DNA from: Pseudofrankia coriaricola
GTDB lineage: Bacteria > Actinomycetota > Actinomycetes > Frankiales > Frankiaceae
Assembly (NCBI RefSeq): GCF_001854805.1
Contig: NZ_MBLO01000025.1
Coordinates: forward strand, 59,102 to 123,101
Length of the DNA: 64,000 nucleotides
Direction of reading: 5' to 3'
Positions 53,329 through 63,240 of the stretch are shown one piece after another (positions within the stretch are counted from its first letter, which is position 1; every line of letters starts with the position of its first letter). The notes beneath the pieces are model-generated. The model did not search any database and was not told the DNA's origin. It saw nothing but the letters and a program-made list of their open reading frames with translations. Both the position numbers and the translations under genes were made by a program.

Positions 53329-53958
53329 CCTTGGCGTCCGCACGCGGATCGAGGACTCCGAAAAGCTTTGCGGAAACTTGCGACCCAAACTCCAGGGATC
53401 GGTGAATAATGATCCATGTCGAAAGCTGCTGTAACGCGTCACCGAAATGCTGACGGCGTCGTCTTCTGCCATCGGTGGCATCCGTGGCGGGGGCGGGTTG
53501 TCGGCAACGGCATGGCTTCATGGGCCCACAGCGTCCGTCCGAGGCGCCGTTGACCGAGTCCCCGCCACGCTCATCGGCACCGGCCGTCTGATCGACGTCG
53601 TCCTCGGCGACTACGCCGTGGGTCGCGGGCATGCCACATCCACCGGGCCGTGTCTGCCCCAGCCGCGTCCCGCGGCGCCAGAGTCCCCGGCACCGCGGGA
53701 CGCGGCTGTTCCGCGACACCCACACCCTCGACCCGGCTGCTGACAACCACGGGATGACGAGGTCCACGGACGAGGTCCACGCCGGTGTCGTCACGGCGGC
53801 GGCCCCGCTCCCAGCGAAGACCGACCTCGCTCGGGGTGGAGTGCGGTCGGGCGGGCCGGCCGACGGGAACCTGTTTGGCGGTTGACTAGCCAGTCCCCTA
53901 TGCTAGCCAGGAGATCCTGACGGTCCGGGCCACTCGGAGCGGTCGCTCAGGGCCTTCC
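53329..53958. other. Intergenic region between lacI and tRNA-Glu
   Basis: About 630 bases. Frames at 53447-53885 lack recognisable content and overlap on both strands. The only notable element is the near-palindrome at 53358-53373. Confidence 0.45.
53358..53373. promoter_or_regulatory. Second LacI-like operator without an adjacent gene
   Basis: CCGAAAAGCTTTGCGG is a 16-bp palindrome with one mismatch, centred on AAGCTT. It resembles the operator at 52185-52200 and lies 30 bases after the lacI stop. No start codon lies close downstream. Confidence 0.4.
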
Positions 53959-54031
53959 GCCCCCATCGTCTAGCGGCCCAGGACGTCGCCCTTTCAAGGC
54001 GGTAGCACGGGTTCGAATCCCGTTGGGGGCA
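53959..54031 (+). tRNA. tRNA-Glu (TTC)
   Basis: Acceptor GCCCCCA with TGGGGGC, anticodon stem CGCC/GGCG-type with loop CTTTCAA (anticodon TTC), T-arm ACGGG TTCGAAT CCCGT, discriminator A. CCA is not encoded. An accessory region begins directly downstream. Confidence 0.94.
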
Positions 54032-54250
54032 CACGCAGAGTTATTAAACATATACTTAGTGCTATGAAATTGACGTACTCGTGATCCTGAGTCACCAATA
54101 GGTGGCTTCCCGGTACCTAAAGTGCCCAATTGGGACGGGTGCTGATGTTGCCGGCTGCAAAGCCAGGCCTACACCTTGCACGGGTTCGTCGGATCCAGGT
54201 TGATTGACCCGCTCGTCCGCGTGATCGACCGCGATGGTGATGATGTACGT

Positions 54251-56386
54251 ATGGGGGGTTCGTCCCGGGCGCGGGTGCGTCGTACTGGCGTCGTCGCGGT
54301 GGTGTTGTTGGTCGGGTCGGCTGTAACTGCGGTCGTTCTTGCCCGGCGGTATCACTTGGATGCAGCGGCGACACTGGTTGGGCTCGTCGGTGGGGTTACC
54401 GGGTTGACGGGACTGTGGTTGGCCTGGGCCGCCTACAGGGCTGATCGGGAAGAAGCGGCGGCCGGAGCGCAGGACCTCGCTGGGGTCGCCGATCAGTTGG
54501 CGCTCGCGGTCCGGCGCCAGTGGGAGGACGAGGCGGCGCTGCGCCGTCTCAACGATCCGTATCCGCTACCTGTTCGCTGGGTGGCAGCGGACAGCGAGCT
54601 GACCGAGCACTGGGAGTCGATCGTCCGGCTGGCGACCTCGGGGGCTGGATGGCCGCTGGCCCCACGCGCGGGGTCTTGGGTGACGGCGCCGTCCGAGCTC
54701 GCTGGCGGTGACAACGATCTTGTGGGTCTTCTGGAGCGGGTGCCGACCGGCCGGCTCGTCGTGCTCGGCGGGCCAGGCGCCGGCAAGACGATGCTTGCCG
54801 TTCGTCTGGTGCTCGATCTGCTCGCCGATGGCCGGCGTGCTGCAGGCGGTCCGGTGCCGGTGCTGGTCTCGTTGGCCTCCTGGAACCCGACCACGCAGAC
54901 CCTGCATGACTGGCTCAGCCAGCGGCTCACCGCGGACTACCCCAGCCTGGCCGCGCCCGCGCCGGGCGACGTTGGCACCAGCCGGGCGCAAGCGCTGCTC
55001 GACGCTGGCCTCATCCTGGCCGTGCTCGATGGTCTCGATGAGATCGGTGAGGCTGGTCGCGCGAGGGCAATCATCCGGATCAATGATGCGCTACGCCCCG
55101 GCCAGCGGGTCGTGCTGACCTGCCGCAGGACCGCCTACCAGCAGGCGATCTCGGAGCGCCCTGGGCTCGGCGTGCATCTGGCCGGCGCGGCCGGCATCCA
55201 GCTGTGCCCGCTGGACTCGGCGACAGTCGCTTACTACTTACGTATGTCCGCCGGCAGCACGGCCGGTGCCGCCCGCTGGGACATACTGCTCACTGCCTGG
55301 CCGCCGCCCGTCGCGCAGGCCTTGAGGACTCCTCTGACCGCGACCCTCGCCCGAACCATCTACAACCCTCGCCCTGACGAGCCGTCGCTCGCGGTCGGCG
55401 ATTCCCCGGATGAGCTGCTCGATCCAATCCGCTTCCCGACGCGCACCGCCGTCGAGCAGCATCTGTTCGATGGGTTCATTCCGGCTGCGTACCGACCCCA
55501 CCCCAATCCCGCCCGCCGCTGTCGCTGGCAGGCCGACGATGCAGAACGCTGGCTGGTCTTCCTCGCCCGCCACCTCGAACACGCTCTCGGCGGTAGCGTC
55601 GACCTCGCCTGGTGGCAGCTCCCGGAGGCTCTGTCTCCCCGGCAGCGCGCGCTTCAGGCGTGCCTGGTCGGCCTCGCGGGCGCATTCGCGGGCTGCCTCG
55701 CGGCCTGGCTCACAATCGGCCCCCTCGGACTGACGATTGGAGTCGGGGGCGGGCTTGCGCTCTGGATCTCCGTCGGTCACGAGCCCGACCACGCGCAGTC
55801 GCCGCGGTGGGCAGTGCGATGGAACCTGCCCGAGGCCGACCTCCTCGTGGTCGGGCTAGTGCTCGGCTTGAGCATCGGGATGGAGATCGGGCTCGGGGTC
55901 GGCCTCGTGAGCGGACCCATCGTCGGGCTGGTAGTCGGTCTGGTAGTAGCGGTCACAGTTGCGCTCGCGCCCGGGTTTTACACCATGCCTCTAGATCTCG
56001 CGGCAGCCGTAAGCCCGCCGTGGGTTCTCCGCAAAGATCGAGCCGCCTTCCGGTCTATCGGGCTCGTCGGCGGCCTCATATCCGGGCTTCTGGTCGGAAC
56101 CATGGCAGACATCGCGGGCGGGCTCACAAACGGGATCATCGGCGGCGTCGTGTTCGGAACGCTGGGCTGGGTCGCACTCGGCTTCGGACTCGGACTGAAC
56201 GAGCGCAATGCAGTCTGGGGGAGGTTCGCGCTGACCCGCGCATGGCTCAGTACTCGCGGCCGGCTGCCCCGCGACCTGATGGGCTTCCTGGCCGATGCCC
56301 ACGAAGGACGAGGCGTCTTGCGTCAAGTCGGCGCGGTGTACCAGTTCCGGCACGCCGAACTACAACGCCGCCTCGCCAACCGGTAG
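54251..56386 (+). CDS. NACHT-type NTPase with polytopic C-terminus
   Basis: About 711 residues from ATG 54251; the frame opens further upstream at 54176 and the true start is uncertain. Two N-terminal membrane helices (VVAVVLLVGSAVTAVVLA, ATLVGLVGGVTGLTGLWLAW) come first. The STAND NTPase core (about 165-400) has Walker A VLGGPGAGKTMLAV, Walker B LILAVLDGLDEIG and RVVLTCRRTAY sensor. The C-terminal 230 residues contain repeated Gly/Leu-rich hydrophobic stretches (for example VGLVLGLSIGMEIGLGVGL, VGGLISGLLVGTMADIAG), probably a membrane domain. STAND proteins of this kind often act in antiphage signalling. It lies next to tRNA-Glu. Confidence 0.85.
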   Translation: MGGSSRARVRRTGVVAVVLLVGSAVTAVVLARRYHLDAAATLVGLVGGVTGLTGLWLAWAAYRADREEAAAGAQDLAGVADQLALAVRRQWEDEAALRRLNDPYPLPVRWVAADSELTEHWESIVRLATSGAGWPLAPRAGSWVTAPSELAGGDNDLVGLLERVPTGRLVVLGGPGAGKTMLAVRLVLDLLADGRRAAGGPVPVLVSLASWNPTTQTLHDWLSQRLTADYPSLAAPAPGDVGTSRAQALLDAGLILAVLDGLDEIGEAGRARAIIRINDALRPGQRVVLTCRRTAYQQAISERPGLGVHLAGAAGIQLCPLDSATVAYYLRMSAGSTAGAARWDILLTAWPPPVAQALRTPLTATLARTIYNPRPDEPSLAVGDSPDELLDPIRFPTRTAVEQHLFDGFIPAAYRPHPNPARRCRWQADDAERWLVFLARHLEHALGGSVDLAWWQLPEALSPRQRALQACLVGLAGAFAGCLAAWLTIGPLGLTIGVGGGLALWISVGHEPDHAQSPRWAVRWNLPEADLLVVGLVLGLSIGMEIGLGVGLVSGPIVGLVVGLVVAVTVALAPGFYTMPLDLAAAVSPPWVLRKDRAAFRSIGLVGGLISGLLVGTMADIAGGLTNGIIGGVVFGTLGWVALGFGLGLNERNAVWGRFALTRAWLSTRGRLPRDLMGFLADAHEGRGVLRQVGAVYQFRHAELQRRLANR

Positions 56387-57016
56387 GAGTGGGATCCCCA
56401 ACGGAGGTGAACTGCGCGGTTTTGGAACTCATAATTAGGAACCTGCGACCGGCGGCGGGAAGCCTTCTCCCTGTCGACCGCCGCCTATTGTTTGGCTGGG
56501 CGGTGCTCACTTGGGGTGTGGCAGTCTGCGGCGGAGGCAGTCGAGCACCATAGGTGAGCTCCAGCACTACGGTCCGCACTCGCGCAGACGCGGACGACGC
56601 AGGCGTGTCGATATTCGGCCCCGTCCGTGTGCTTGTCTGCGGTCAGGCTCCTGGGCGGAGCGACCCACCATGCCACTTCCGTGACCGTGCTCGCCGGCCC
56701 CGATCTGGCCGACCTGTCGAGGTCGACGAGGGCGCGGAAGGCGTAGCAGCCACTTCACACGGAGGAGGATTACTGGCCGCCAGCCGAGGTGCTAATACGA
56801 TCAATGCGGCGCCTTGGGAGGTGTCGAACTTGGGAACTGTGATCGGCACGTCCCTCCCTGGCCGTGCCGGAACGCCGATGTCGCAGCGGCCAACACGCGG
56901 TCGCAGGCAGCGAGCGTACGTCGAACGTGCCGCATCCCGGGGAACCGTAGGGTCCGCTACGCGCTGCCTCCAGAGCGCCTCGCCGGCCAGGGAGCGGGGC
57001 GCGGCTGGAGCAGACG
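56387..57016. other. Intergenic region after the NACHT gene
   Basis: About 630 bases. Several open frames, none with recognisable family content. No terminator hairpin with a T-run was seen. Confidence 0.4.
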
Positions 57017-57255
57017 TGTACCCCACCCTCGCCCTTGTCCGAGTCCTTGTCGTCGCGCTGTGCGCAGCGGTCACCGTCATCGTGGCGCTGGTGGCCGGCA
57101 TCCTCAGTCGCGTCGACGGGGCCAGCCTGCCGTCTGCGGTCCAGCGCGGCGCGGCCGCGTTCGCCGGCGCGCTGGGCCTGGCACTCGTCGTGCTTGCGGC
57201 GGTGGGGGTGTTGTGTAGGTTCGCCGACCCTGGCCGCGCGCATCCCAGGGCTTAG
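57017..57255 (+). CDS. Small membrane protein (two helices)
   Basis: About 79 residues from GTG 57017 (GGAG five bases upstream). It consists of two predicted membrane helices, LALVRVLVVALCAAVTVIVA and AFAGALGLALVVLAAVGVLC, joined by a polar loop. The frame continues upstream without membrane-protein character. The family is not recognised. The hydrophobic pattern supports a real gene. Confidence 0.55.
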
Positions 57256-57341
57256 AGCGCTCGCGTTCGTGAGTCGCATCCCTGCCCCACGTGCCCCATA
57301 TGAGGTTGACGTTGTATTAACCAGGGCTCATACTCAGAGGA

Positions 57342-57716
57342 GTGATCGTCGACTGGACCGGCGAGTTCGACCGCTGGCTGACCCGAGCGGAAGATCAGGG
57401 AGGCCGCCTCCTTGCTGTCGTGGTGGCGCTCCTGCAGGCACTCGCCGAGCTCCCGGCCAGACCCACCGAGGAGTCCGCGACCTTCAAACGGGTGCGGCAG
57501 GCCCGCCGCCACGAGCTGTGGCGCGTTGCCCACCCGTTCGAACCGGATGTAGCTGTCCGGATCATCTGCTGGTTTCCAGAGGACGACCGCGTCGTGCTCG
57601 CATTGATCGGGTTCGACAAGAAGCCGATCGGCGACGTGTTCTACGCCAGCGCTTCGGCACGCGGTGAAGCGCTCGTTGATGCTTGGCTTCGCCGCCAGGA
57701 AGGAGGCGCCCAATGA
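57342..57716 (+). CDS. HigB-like (RelE/ParE superfamily) toxin
   Basis: 124 residues from GTG 57342 with AGAGGA just before it. The core TFKRVRQARRHELWRVAHPF followed by RIICWFPEDDRVVLALIGFDKK matches the Gp49/HigB-like mRNA interferase family that acts at ribosomes. The gene order toxin-antitoxin is typical for HigBA. The stop overlaps the antitoxin ATG (ATGA). Confidence 0.85.
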   Translation: MIVDWTGEFDRWLTRAEDQGGRLLAVVVALLQALAELPARPTEESATFKRVRQARRHELWRVAHPFEPDVAVRIICWFPEDDRVVLALIGFDKKPIGDVFYASASARGEALVDAWLRRQEGGAQ

Positions 57717-58063
57717 CCGAAGACGACATCACATTCATCCGGGGCAATGACCGCATCCGCCAGCTTGCCCAGCGCCCCGACATCGCCGACGAGGTCCTCC
57801 AGGTTCGCGCCGACATGGCCGAAGCGGACCGCACCTATGCGATGGGCCTGGCTGCGCTCCGCCGGGCTGCCGAGCTCACGCAGGTGGAACTCGCTCGCCG
57901 CCTGGGCGTCACCCAGGCGGCTATCAGCAGGATGGAGCAGCCCCACGACCTGCTCCTGTCGACTCTTAACGCCTACCTGGCCGCCATCGGCGGTACCGCT
58001 CGCATGATCGTGAGTTTCGCCGACGGGCACGAAACGATCCTTGACCTAGCCAAAATTGCATAG
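57713..58063 (+). CDS. HigA-like XRE-family antitoxin
   Basis: 116 residues from ATG 57713. The Xre-type helix-turn-helix reads ALRRAAELTQVELARRLGVT then QAAISRMEQ, with a C-terminal strand region. It should neutralise the toxin and repress the pair. An alternative upstream in-frame ATG at 57683 would lie inside the toxin gene and is less likely. Confidence 0.88.
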   Translation: MTEDDITFIRGNDRIRQLAQRPDIADEVLQVRADMAEADRTYAMGLAALRRAAELTQVELARRLGVTQAAISRMEQPHDLLLSTLNAYLAAIGGTARMIVSFADGHETILDLAKIA

Positions 58064-58092
58064 CCGACCGGCTATGTCAGTCAGTCAGGCAG

Positions 58093-58440
58093 TCAGACGG
58101 ACGATCTCTGAAGTCGGGACCATAGGAAGGCGGTCGCGCGGTCGCGGCGGTGCCGTGCTCGGTGGGGGTAGCGGTGAGCACGGGACCGCCGGTGCGCTTT
58201 TCGATCAACCTTGCAGTCAACGTGTCCGGGTGATCGTTGCCGAGCACCTTGTACCGTGCCAGAACTAGCTTTCAGGCCGTTGACCTGGAGTTCCATCTCC
58301 GTCGGTGAGGCGAATGGTGGCTCGTCGGTGGACTCGTACTGGGTGATCTGGGCGTCAAGGGTGGAGGCGAGATCGGGGCGGGTCTTGCGTAGGCGGCGGA
58401 GGCGGCCTGCGGCGGCGGCGCGCTGGGTGTTCGAGGCTTG
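58093..58440 (-). pseudogene. ORF remnant without a start
   Basis: The minus-strand frame reads RLRRLRKTRPDLASTLDAQI and later MELQVNGLKASSG before the stop. The composition looks coding, but there is a stop immediately upstream and no start codon with a ribosome site. It may be the 3' end of a decayed mobile-element gene. Confidence 0.3.
58146..58190. repeat. Structured repeat element, copy 1
   Basis: GGCGG...GTGCTC pairs with GAGCAC...CCGCC around GGTAGC. The same design occurs at 59267-59307 and 63241-63286, with changes on both sides of the outer stem. Confidence 0.65.
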
Positions 58441-58615
58441 TCAGGGCAGTCGCTGCTGTCGGGACTGAGCGTGCCACTCCGAGGCCCGGCCCTCGACGGG
58501 CACAGCCTGCGGCAGCGCGCTGATGCCGTTCCCCGTTCAACGCGGCGCGTCGGCTGTGACGGGACACTCCCACCGCGGCTGGATGATCGGGGTATGGATC
58601 GCCATACTTTCTTGC

Positions 58616-59008
58616 ATGGCCGGCGATCTGGTGGGACTTGAACGGGCCTTTCACGGGGACATGGTGGGGATCTACCGGAAGGCCAAGAGCGAGGCAGGGT
58701 ATCCCGCGACCTACTTCCTGAGGATGGTCTCGGACCAGGGCGGAGTGCGCGCCGCGCGTGAGCTGCTGGCCAAGTCGAAGCCGTCAGAAGGTTTCACGGC
58801 GTTGTGGGAGCGTGGCCGGCTCGACCTGACCGTCGAGACTTTGCTGCTCCGACCCGAGTACGAGCCGCTGTTCACCGAGGATGAGCGTGCGACGGCCCGA
58901 GACCGTCTTGAGGAGTACCGCCTAGGGCCCGCGCGTAGCCACCTCCGTACGTCGGTCATGGGAGCAGATTTGCGCCGGAGGGGCTGTTGTAGCCGGCCGT
59001 CGCACTGA
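58616..59008 (+). CDS. Conserved hypothetical protein
   Basis: About 130 residues from ATG 58616 (ribosome site weak). The core AFHGDMVGIYRKAKSEAGYP, then MVSDQGGVRAARELL, GFTALWERGRLDLTVE and LFTEDERATARDRLEEY, resembles a small domain I have seen in actinobacterial genomes, often at the C-terminus of accessory-region proteins. The last 30 residues after EEYRLGP look unrelated. The function is unknown. Confidence 0.6.
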   Translation: MAGDLVGLERAFHGDMVGIYRKAKSEAGYPATYFLRMVSDQGGVRAARELLAKSKPSEGFTALWERGRLDLTVETLLLRPEYEPLFTEDERATARDRLEEYRLGPARSHLRTSVMGADLRRRGCCSRPSH

Positions 59009-59266
59009 TCGGTGCCACGAGCCGGCGTGATCGTGTCGTGGCTCGAGATGTCGCGGGCTCTGTGCGTTCGTCGGGACCGTCGGATGATCATTGAAGTGTC
59101 GCCCACACGCACGACGTCGACCCGAGGTTCCGTATCGCGCCGTCCTCCGGGGCAGTAGATCATTGAAGCGGGCAGCTGGACTTCCTGCCCTTCGCGTCAC
59201 CCCTCCGGGGTCGCACCGTCCGTCAGAACAGGCGATCGCTGAAGCTGGGCAGCTTTCTGTGCTCGC

Positions 59267-59307
59267 GGCGATCCCGCGCTCGCTGGGGTAGCGGTGAGCA
59301 CGGGATC
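59267..59307. repeat. Structured repeat element, copy 2
   Basis: GGCGATCCCG...CGCTGGGGTAGCGGTGAGCA...CGGGATC. Here the outer pairing is GATCCCG with CGGGATC. It lies about 90 bases before the EAD1-NB-ARC gene. Confidence 0.65.
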
Positions 59308-59395
59308 CGGGCTCGCTGATCCGTCGCTGCGGCTGGGATGATGTCCTAGGCCGTCGGCGCTGCTCGGTGGTCAGCTGCTGGCACGGGGGGCGTCA

Positions 59396-62300
59396 GTGAT
59401 CGCACTGTCGGACAGAGAGATTGACGCGCTCGCGCATGCCTGCCCCGACCCGGCGGCGGTGAAGGAACTTCTTGCCGGCGCTGGCTTCCCTTTGGACCGG
59501 CTGCCGTCGTGGAACGTCTCGACCGCCACGCAGCTGTGGCGTGCCGTCTCCGAACAGCTCGCCGCCGGCGTCCTTGCCGACGGCCGGGCGCGGGTTCTCG
59601 CTGCCGCCGCGGCGCGCTGGCCCTACAACGCCGTGTTCGGCTCGGCACCGGCACGGCTCGCGCGGCTCGTCCCGTCCTGGGTTGACCTGCGTTCGGCCCG
59701 CCCGCTGCCCGAGCAGTACGTGCCCCGCGAGGCCGATCTGGCCGCGGTGCGCGCGCTGCTGGACGTGGACGGCGCGGGCGCGGTTGGCCTGGTCGGGATG
59801 GGCGGCGCGGGCAAGTCGACGATCGCCCGCGCGCTCATCCACGACGAGGAAATCTGCCGCCGGTTCACGGGCGGCGCTGTCTGGGTCGAGGTCAACCCCG
59901 GCGCCGACGTGACCGCCGTCCAAGGGCGTGTCCTGCGGGCCTTCGGTGACGCCCGCGCCGTCGTCGATGCGACTGATGGCCGGGAACGGCTACGTGACCT
60001 ACTCTCCGGGGCCCACTGCCTGGTCGTACTCGACGACGTGTGGGAATCGGCCGTCGTCGAGGCGTTTCCCCGGCTCACCGGCGCCCGGATCCTGGTCACC
60101 TCGCGGCGTCCCGGTGTCCTACACACTGCCACCCTGTGGCACCCGGTTGGACATGTGGACCCGGCCACTGCGCGCGATTTGCTGGCCTCCTACGCCCGCT
60201 GGCCGGCCGCCGATCTGCCCCCCGCGGCCGACACTGTGCTTGCCCATTGCGGTGGCCTTCCGCTCGCTGTGGCAATCGCCGGTGGTCTGGTCTCGGGCCT
60301 GTGGTGGGACTGGGATGAACTCGCAGACCTGTTCGGGGGTGCTGACCTTCCCGCCCTCGCCGTCCGGTTTCCTGACTATCCCGAGGCCAGCCTGCTCGTC
60401 GCCATGGACACCACTGCGCGACTGCTCAGCACACCCACTGCGGCGCGGTTTCGGGAACTGGCGGTCTTCAAGGGCCATGGCCCCGTCCCGGTCTCGGTCA
60501 TCGCAGCCCTGTGGGCTGCCAGCGCCGGTGTCGAGACGACTCAGGCCCGCCAGACCCTGCGCGAGTTGGCGAACGTCTCCTTCATCCAGATCAACCCGCG
60601 CAGCCGCGCCGTCTCCGTCCACGACCTGGTCTACGACTATGCCCGCAGCAGCCTCACTCACCAAGCCCTCGCCGATCTGCACGCAGTCGTTGGCCACGTT
60701 TTTCTCGACCGGTGGGGCGGGCTGGACCACAGCCTGCCCCATCTACGCGACACCACCGCCTTCACGGACCTTGACTACTACGGCATCGCCGAACTCGTGA
60801 GCCATCTGCTCGCCGCCGACCGTCCCGACCTCGTCGACGACCTCCTAGCCACCGAGTGGCTCAACCTGGCCGGGACCGTCCACAACACCTGGTGCACCAC
60901 CCACGAGGACCTCGACCGTGTCAGCGACTACCTCGCCACCCTGCGGGCCGCGTGGCATGACGCGAAGACCCGCTACCAGGTCAATGACCCGAATGGCCTC
61001 GTCCGCCAGATTGCCTATGCCCTCCTAACTGGCTCCCTCGCCAGCCAAGCCGGAAACATCCCACCATCCCTGCTCGCCCGGCTCGTCGAAGCTGACATCT
61101 GGACCCCAAACCGTGCACTCACCTACGCCCAGACCAAACCCGACCCCGAAGGGAGGGCAAACGCGCTGGCTAACCTGGCACCGCACCTACCCGACGATCT
61201 TCTCGCTCAGGCGCTGGCCACCGCCACCGCCATCGACCATGGGCGCGCTCGGGTAGAGGCGCTGGCAGGGCTGGCGCCTCACCTGCCCGATGAACAACGT
61301 TCACCGGTGCTTACCCAGGCTCTGGCCGCCGCTACGACCATCGGCAACGTGCTGGCCCAGGCGCTCGCGCTCGCGCTGCTGGCGCCCCAGCTGACCGAGA
61401 AGCAACGCGCCGAAGCGCTCGCGCCGGCGCTGACGGCGGCCTTCCGTGAGCAGGACTCTGCCAGGACGGATCTGGCCTTGGAGGCGCTGGCGCCGCATCT
61501 GCCCAGCGTTCTACTCGCGGAGGCTCTGACGATCGTCCGAGCCATCGACGACCCGACCCGACGGATCGAGAACCTCGCGCGGTTGGCGCCCTACATGGCT
61601 GATGAACGCGGCTCGTCCATCACCCAAGCGTTGGCAGAGGGCATGACCATCGACCACCCGGGCGGCCGGGCCCGAGTTTTCCTGGCATTGGCCCCGCACG
61701 TCACCGACGGCAAGCAACGTGGCGTGGTTCTCGGGCAAGCGCTGACCGCTATCGCTGACGTCGGCTCCTCGCACTTGCGGGCCATGCTGCTGGCCGATTT
61801 GGCACCCTATTTGCCCGATAGTCTCCTCGCGCAAGCGAATGCAGTGGCGGACGCTCTCGACGGCCGGTTGGATCTAATGTTGGCCCACGCGGCACTGGCA
61901 GCCCGCCGGCCGGACCGCCAGCGTGGCCCGGCGATGGCCGATGCGTTGACCGCCGCAGCGGCCCTCGAACGCTGGTTCGATAGGGATGAGGTGCTCCGGG
62001 TATTGATACCCCATCTTCCTGACGATCTCCTTGACCAGGCACTCGTGGTTGCGACCACCGTAGACAGTCCAAGGAGCAGGGTGCTGGCACTGGTGAAGCT
62101 AGCTCAGCATCTGGACGACAACCTCCTGGCTCAAATGCTGACCACCGCCACGGCGATCGACGACCCAGGTGATAAGGCAACGGCGTTGGCGGAGCTCGCA
62201 CCTTGCATTGCCGATGACGAGCGTGCTCTGGTCCTTGACCAGGCGCTCGCTGCGGCTCTCGCCGTTCACCACCCGCGCGATCGGGCAGCGGCGCTGGCGG

Positions 62301-63004
62301 CGCTTGCTCCGCACCTGCCCGAACGGAGACTCGCGCCGCACCTCACGGAGGCATTGACCGCCGTTGCCACGCTTGACAATTCTGATGGCCAGGCATGGGC
62401 GTTCTCGGTGCTCATACCTCATCTTGTCGAAGAGCAGCGCGGTCCTGTTATCACCGCGGCGCTGAGCGCCGTTGCTACCAGCGACCATTTCTGGCTCCAG
62501 GCGGACGTGCTGAGGAGGCTCGCCCTCTACCTGCCTGACAGCCTCCTCGGCCAAGCGCTCTCCGTCGCCGTGGGCATCGATGACCCCGGCTGCGCCGCTG
62601 TGGCGCTGGCCGGACTCGTCGTCCGCCTGCCCGTCGACCAACGCGAAACCGCCATGGCCCAGGCCATGGCCGTCGACGCCAATCGTGACTACCTGAACCG
62701 TCGGACGAAAGTACTAACGACGCTGGCACCCCACTTGACGGACAGGCTCCTCGACCAAGCCCTTGCCGTCGCAGCAACCATCGATGACCCCGGCGACCGA
62801 GCTGTGGCGCTGGCTGGACTCGCCCCCTGCCTGCCCGACGACCAACGCGGTACCGTCATCACTCAAGCTCTGGAAGCGGCGGCATCCCATCGCCGTTCGG
62901 ACGTCGTGGACATCCTACCGTCCATTCTTTCCAGTGTTTCGGACCGTGCTCTTGGCGCAGCCACCGCAACATGGCTGTTTCGGGTGCAGAACTGGTGGCC
63001 GTAG
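59396..63004 (+). CDS. EAD1-NB-ARC protein with long alpha-solenoid
   Basis: 1202 residues. Residues about 3-80 match an effector-associated domain of EAD1 type (LSDREIDALA, LWRAVSEQLAAGVLADG, ARWPYN). The NB-ARC NTPase follows (Walker A VGMGGAGKST with Lys140, Walker B CLVVLDDVW, CGGLPLAV motif) with a winged-helix part. Residues about 560-1190 hold about sixteen helical repeats of 35-40 residues with the motif ALAxLAPHLPDDLLAQAL. Plant-NLR-like proteins of this kind pair, via EAD1, with an effector carrying the same domain. No such partner lies in the window. The gene appears monocistronic. Confidence 0.9.
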   Translation: MIALSDREIDALAHACPDPAAVKELLAGAGFPLDRLPSWNVSTATQLWRAVSEQLAAGVLADGRARVLAAAAARWPYNAVFGSAPARLARLVPSWVDLRSARPLPEQYVPREADLAAVRALLDVDGAGAVGLVGMGGAGKSTIARALIHDEEICRRFTGGAVWVEVNPGADVTAVQGRVLRAFGDARAVVDATDGRERLRDLLSGAHCLVVLDDVWESAVVEAFPRLTGARILVTSRRPGVLHTATLWHPVGHVDPATARDLLASYARWPAADLPPAADTVLAHCGGLPLAVAIAGGLVSGLWWDWDELADLFGGADLPALAVRFPDYPEASLLVAMDTTARLLSTPTAARFRELAVFKGHGPVPVSVIAALWAASAGVETTQARQTLRELANVSFIQINPRSRAVSVHDLVYDYARSSLTHQALADLHAVVGHVFLDRWGGLDHSLPHLRDTTAFTDLDYYGIAELVSHLLAADRPDLVDDLLATEWLNLAGTVHNTWCTTHEDLDRVSDYLATLRAAWHDAKTRYQVNDPNGLVRQIAYALLTGSLASQAGNIPPSLLARLVEADIWTPNRALTYAQTKPDPEGRANALANLAPHLPDDLLAQALATATAIDHGRARVEALAGLAPHLPDEQRSPVLTQALAAATTIGNVLAQALALALLAPQLTEKQRAEALAPALTAAFREQDSARTDLALEALAPHLPSVLLAEALTIVRAIDDPTRRIENLARLAPYMADERGSSITQALAEGMTIDHPGGRARVFLALAPHVTDGKQRGVVLGQALTAIADVGSSHLRAMLLADLAPYLPDSLLAQANAVADALDGRLDLMLAHAALAARRPDRQRGPAMADALTAAAALERWFDRDEVLRVLIPHLPDDLLDQALVVATTVDSPRSRVLALVKLAQHLDDNLLAQMLTTATAIDDPGDKATALAELAPCIADDERALVLDQALAAALAVHHPRDRAAALAALAPHLPERRLAPHLTEALTAVATLDNSDGQAWAFSVLIPHLVEEQRGPVITAALSAVATSDHFWLQADVLRRLALYLPDSLLGQALSVAVGIDDPGCAAVALAGLVVRLPVDQRETAMAQAMAVDANRDYLNRRTKVLTTLAPHLTDRLLDQALAVAATIDDPGDRAVALAGLAPCLPDDQRGTVITQALEAAASHRRSDVVDILPSILSSVSDRALGAATATWLFRVQNWWP

Positions 63005-63240
63005 ACCCGCATCGCCCAGCTCGCACCGGGCGCGTCCGGCGAGCAGCATGTAGATTTTCCGGCCCGGGTACGAATCGCCGGTTTACGCTGACGCGGGACT
63101 CTAATGTGGACTCGGCGACGACCCTGGGCTCCACGCGGCGATCGACCGCGCTCTCGGGCGGACGATCATCGAAGAGAGATGGCTGGGCTCAGCGTCCGGG
63201 CCGGCGCGTTGTTTCGTATATAGATTGTCGTGGATCTTCA

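Noticed and set aside
53447..53885. Two open frames after lacI
   Set aside because: Arg/Pro/Gly-rich, no ribosome site, conflicting frames on both strands.
56554..57016. 5' extension of the small membrane protein
   Set aside because: The upstream part has no hydrophobic or domain pattern; the GTG at 57017 has a good ribosome site.
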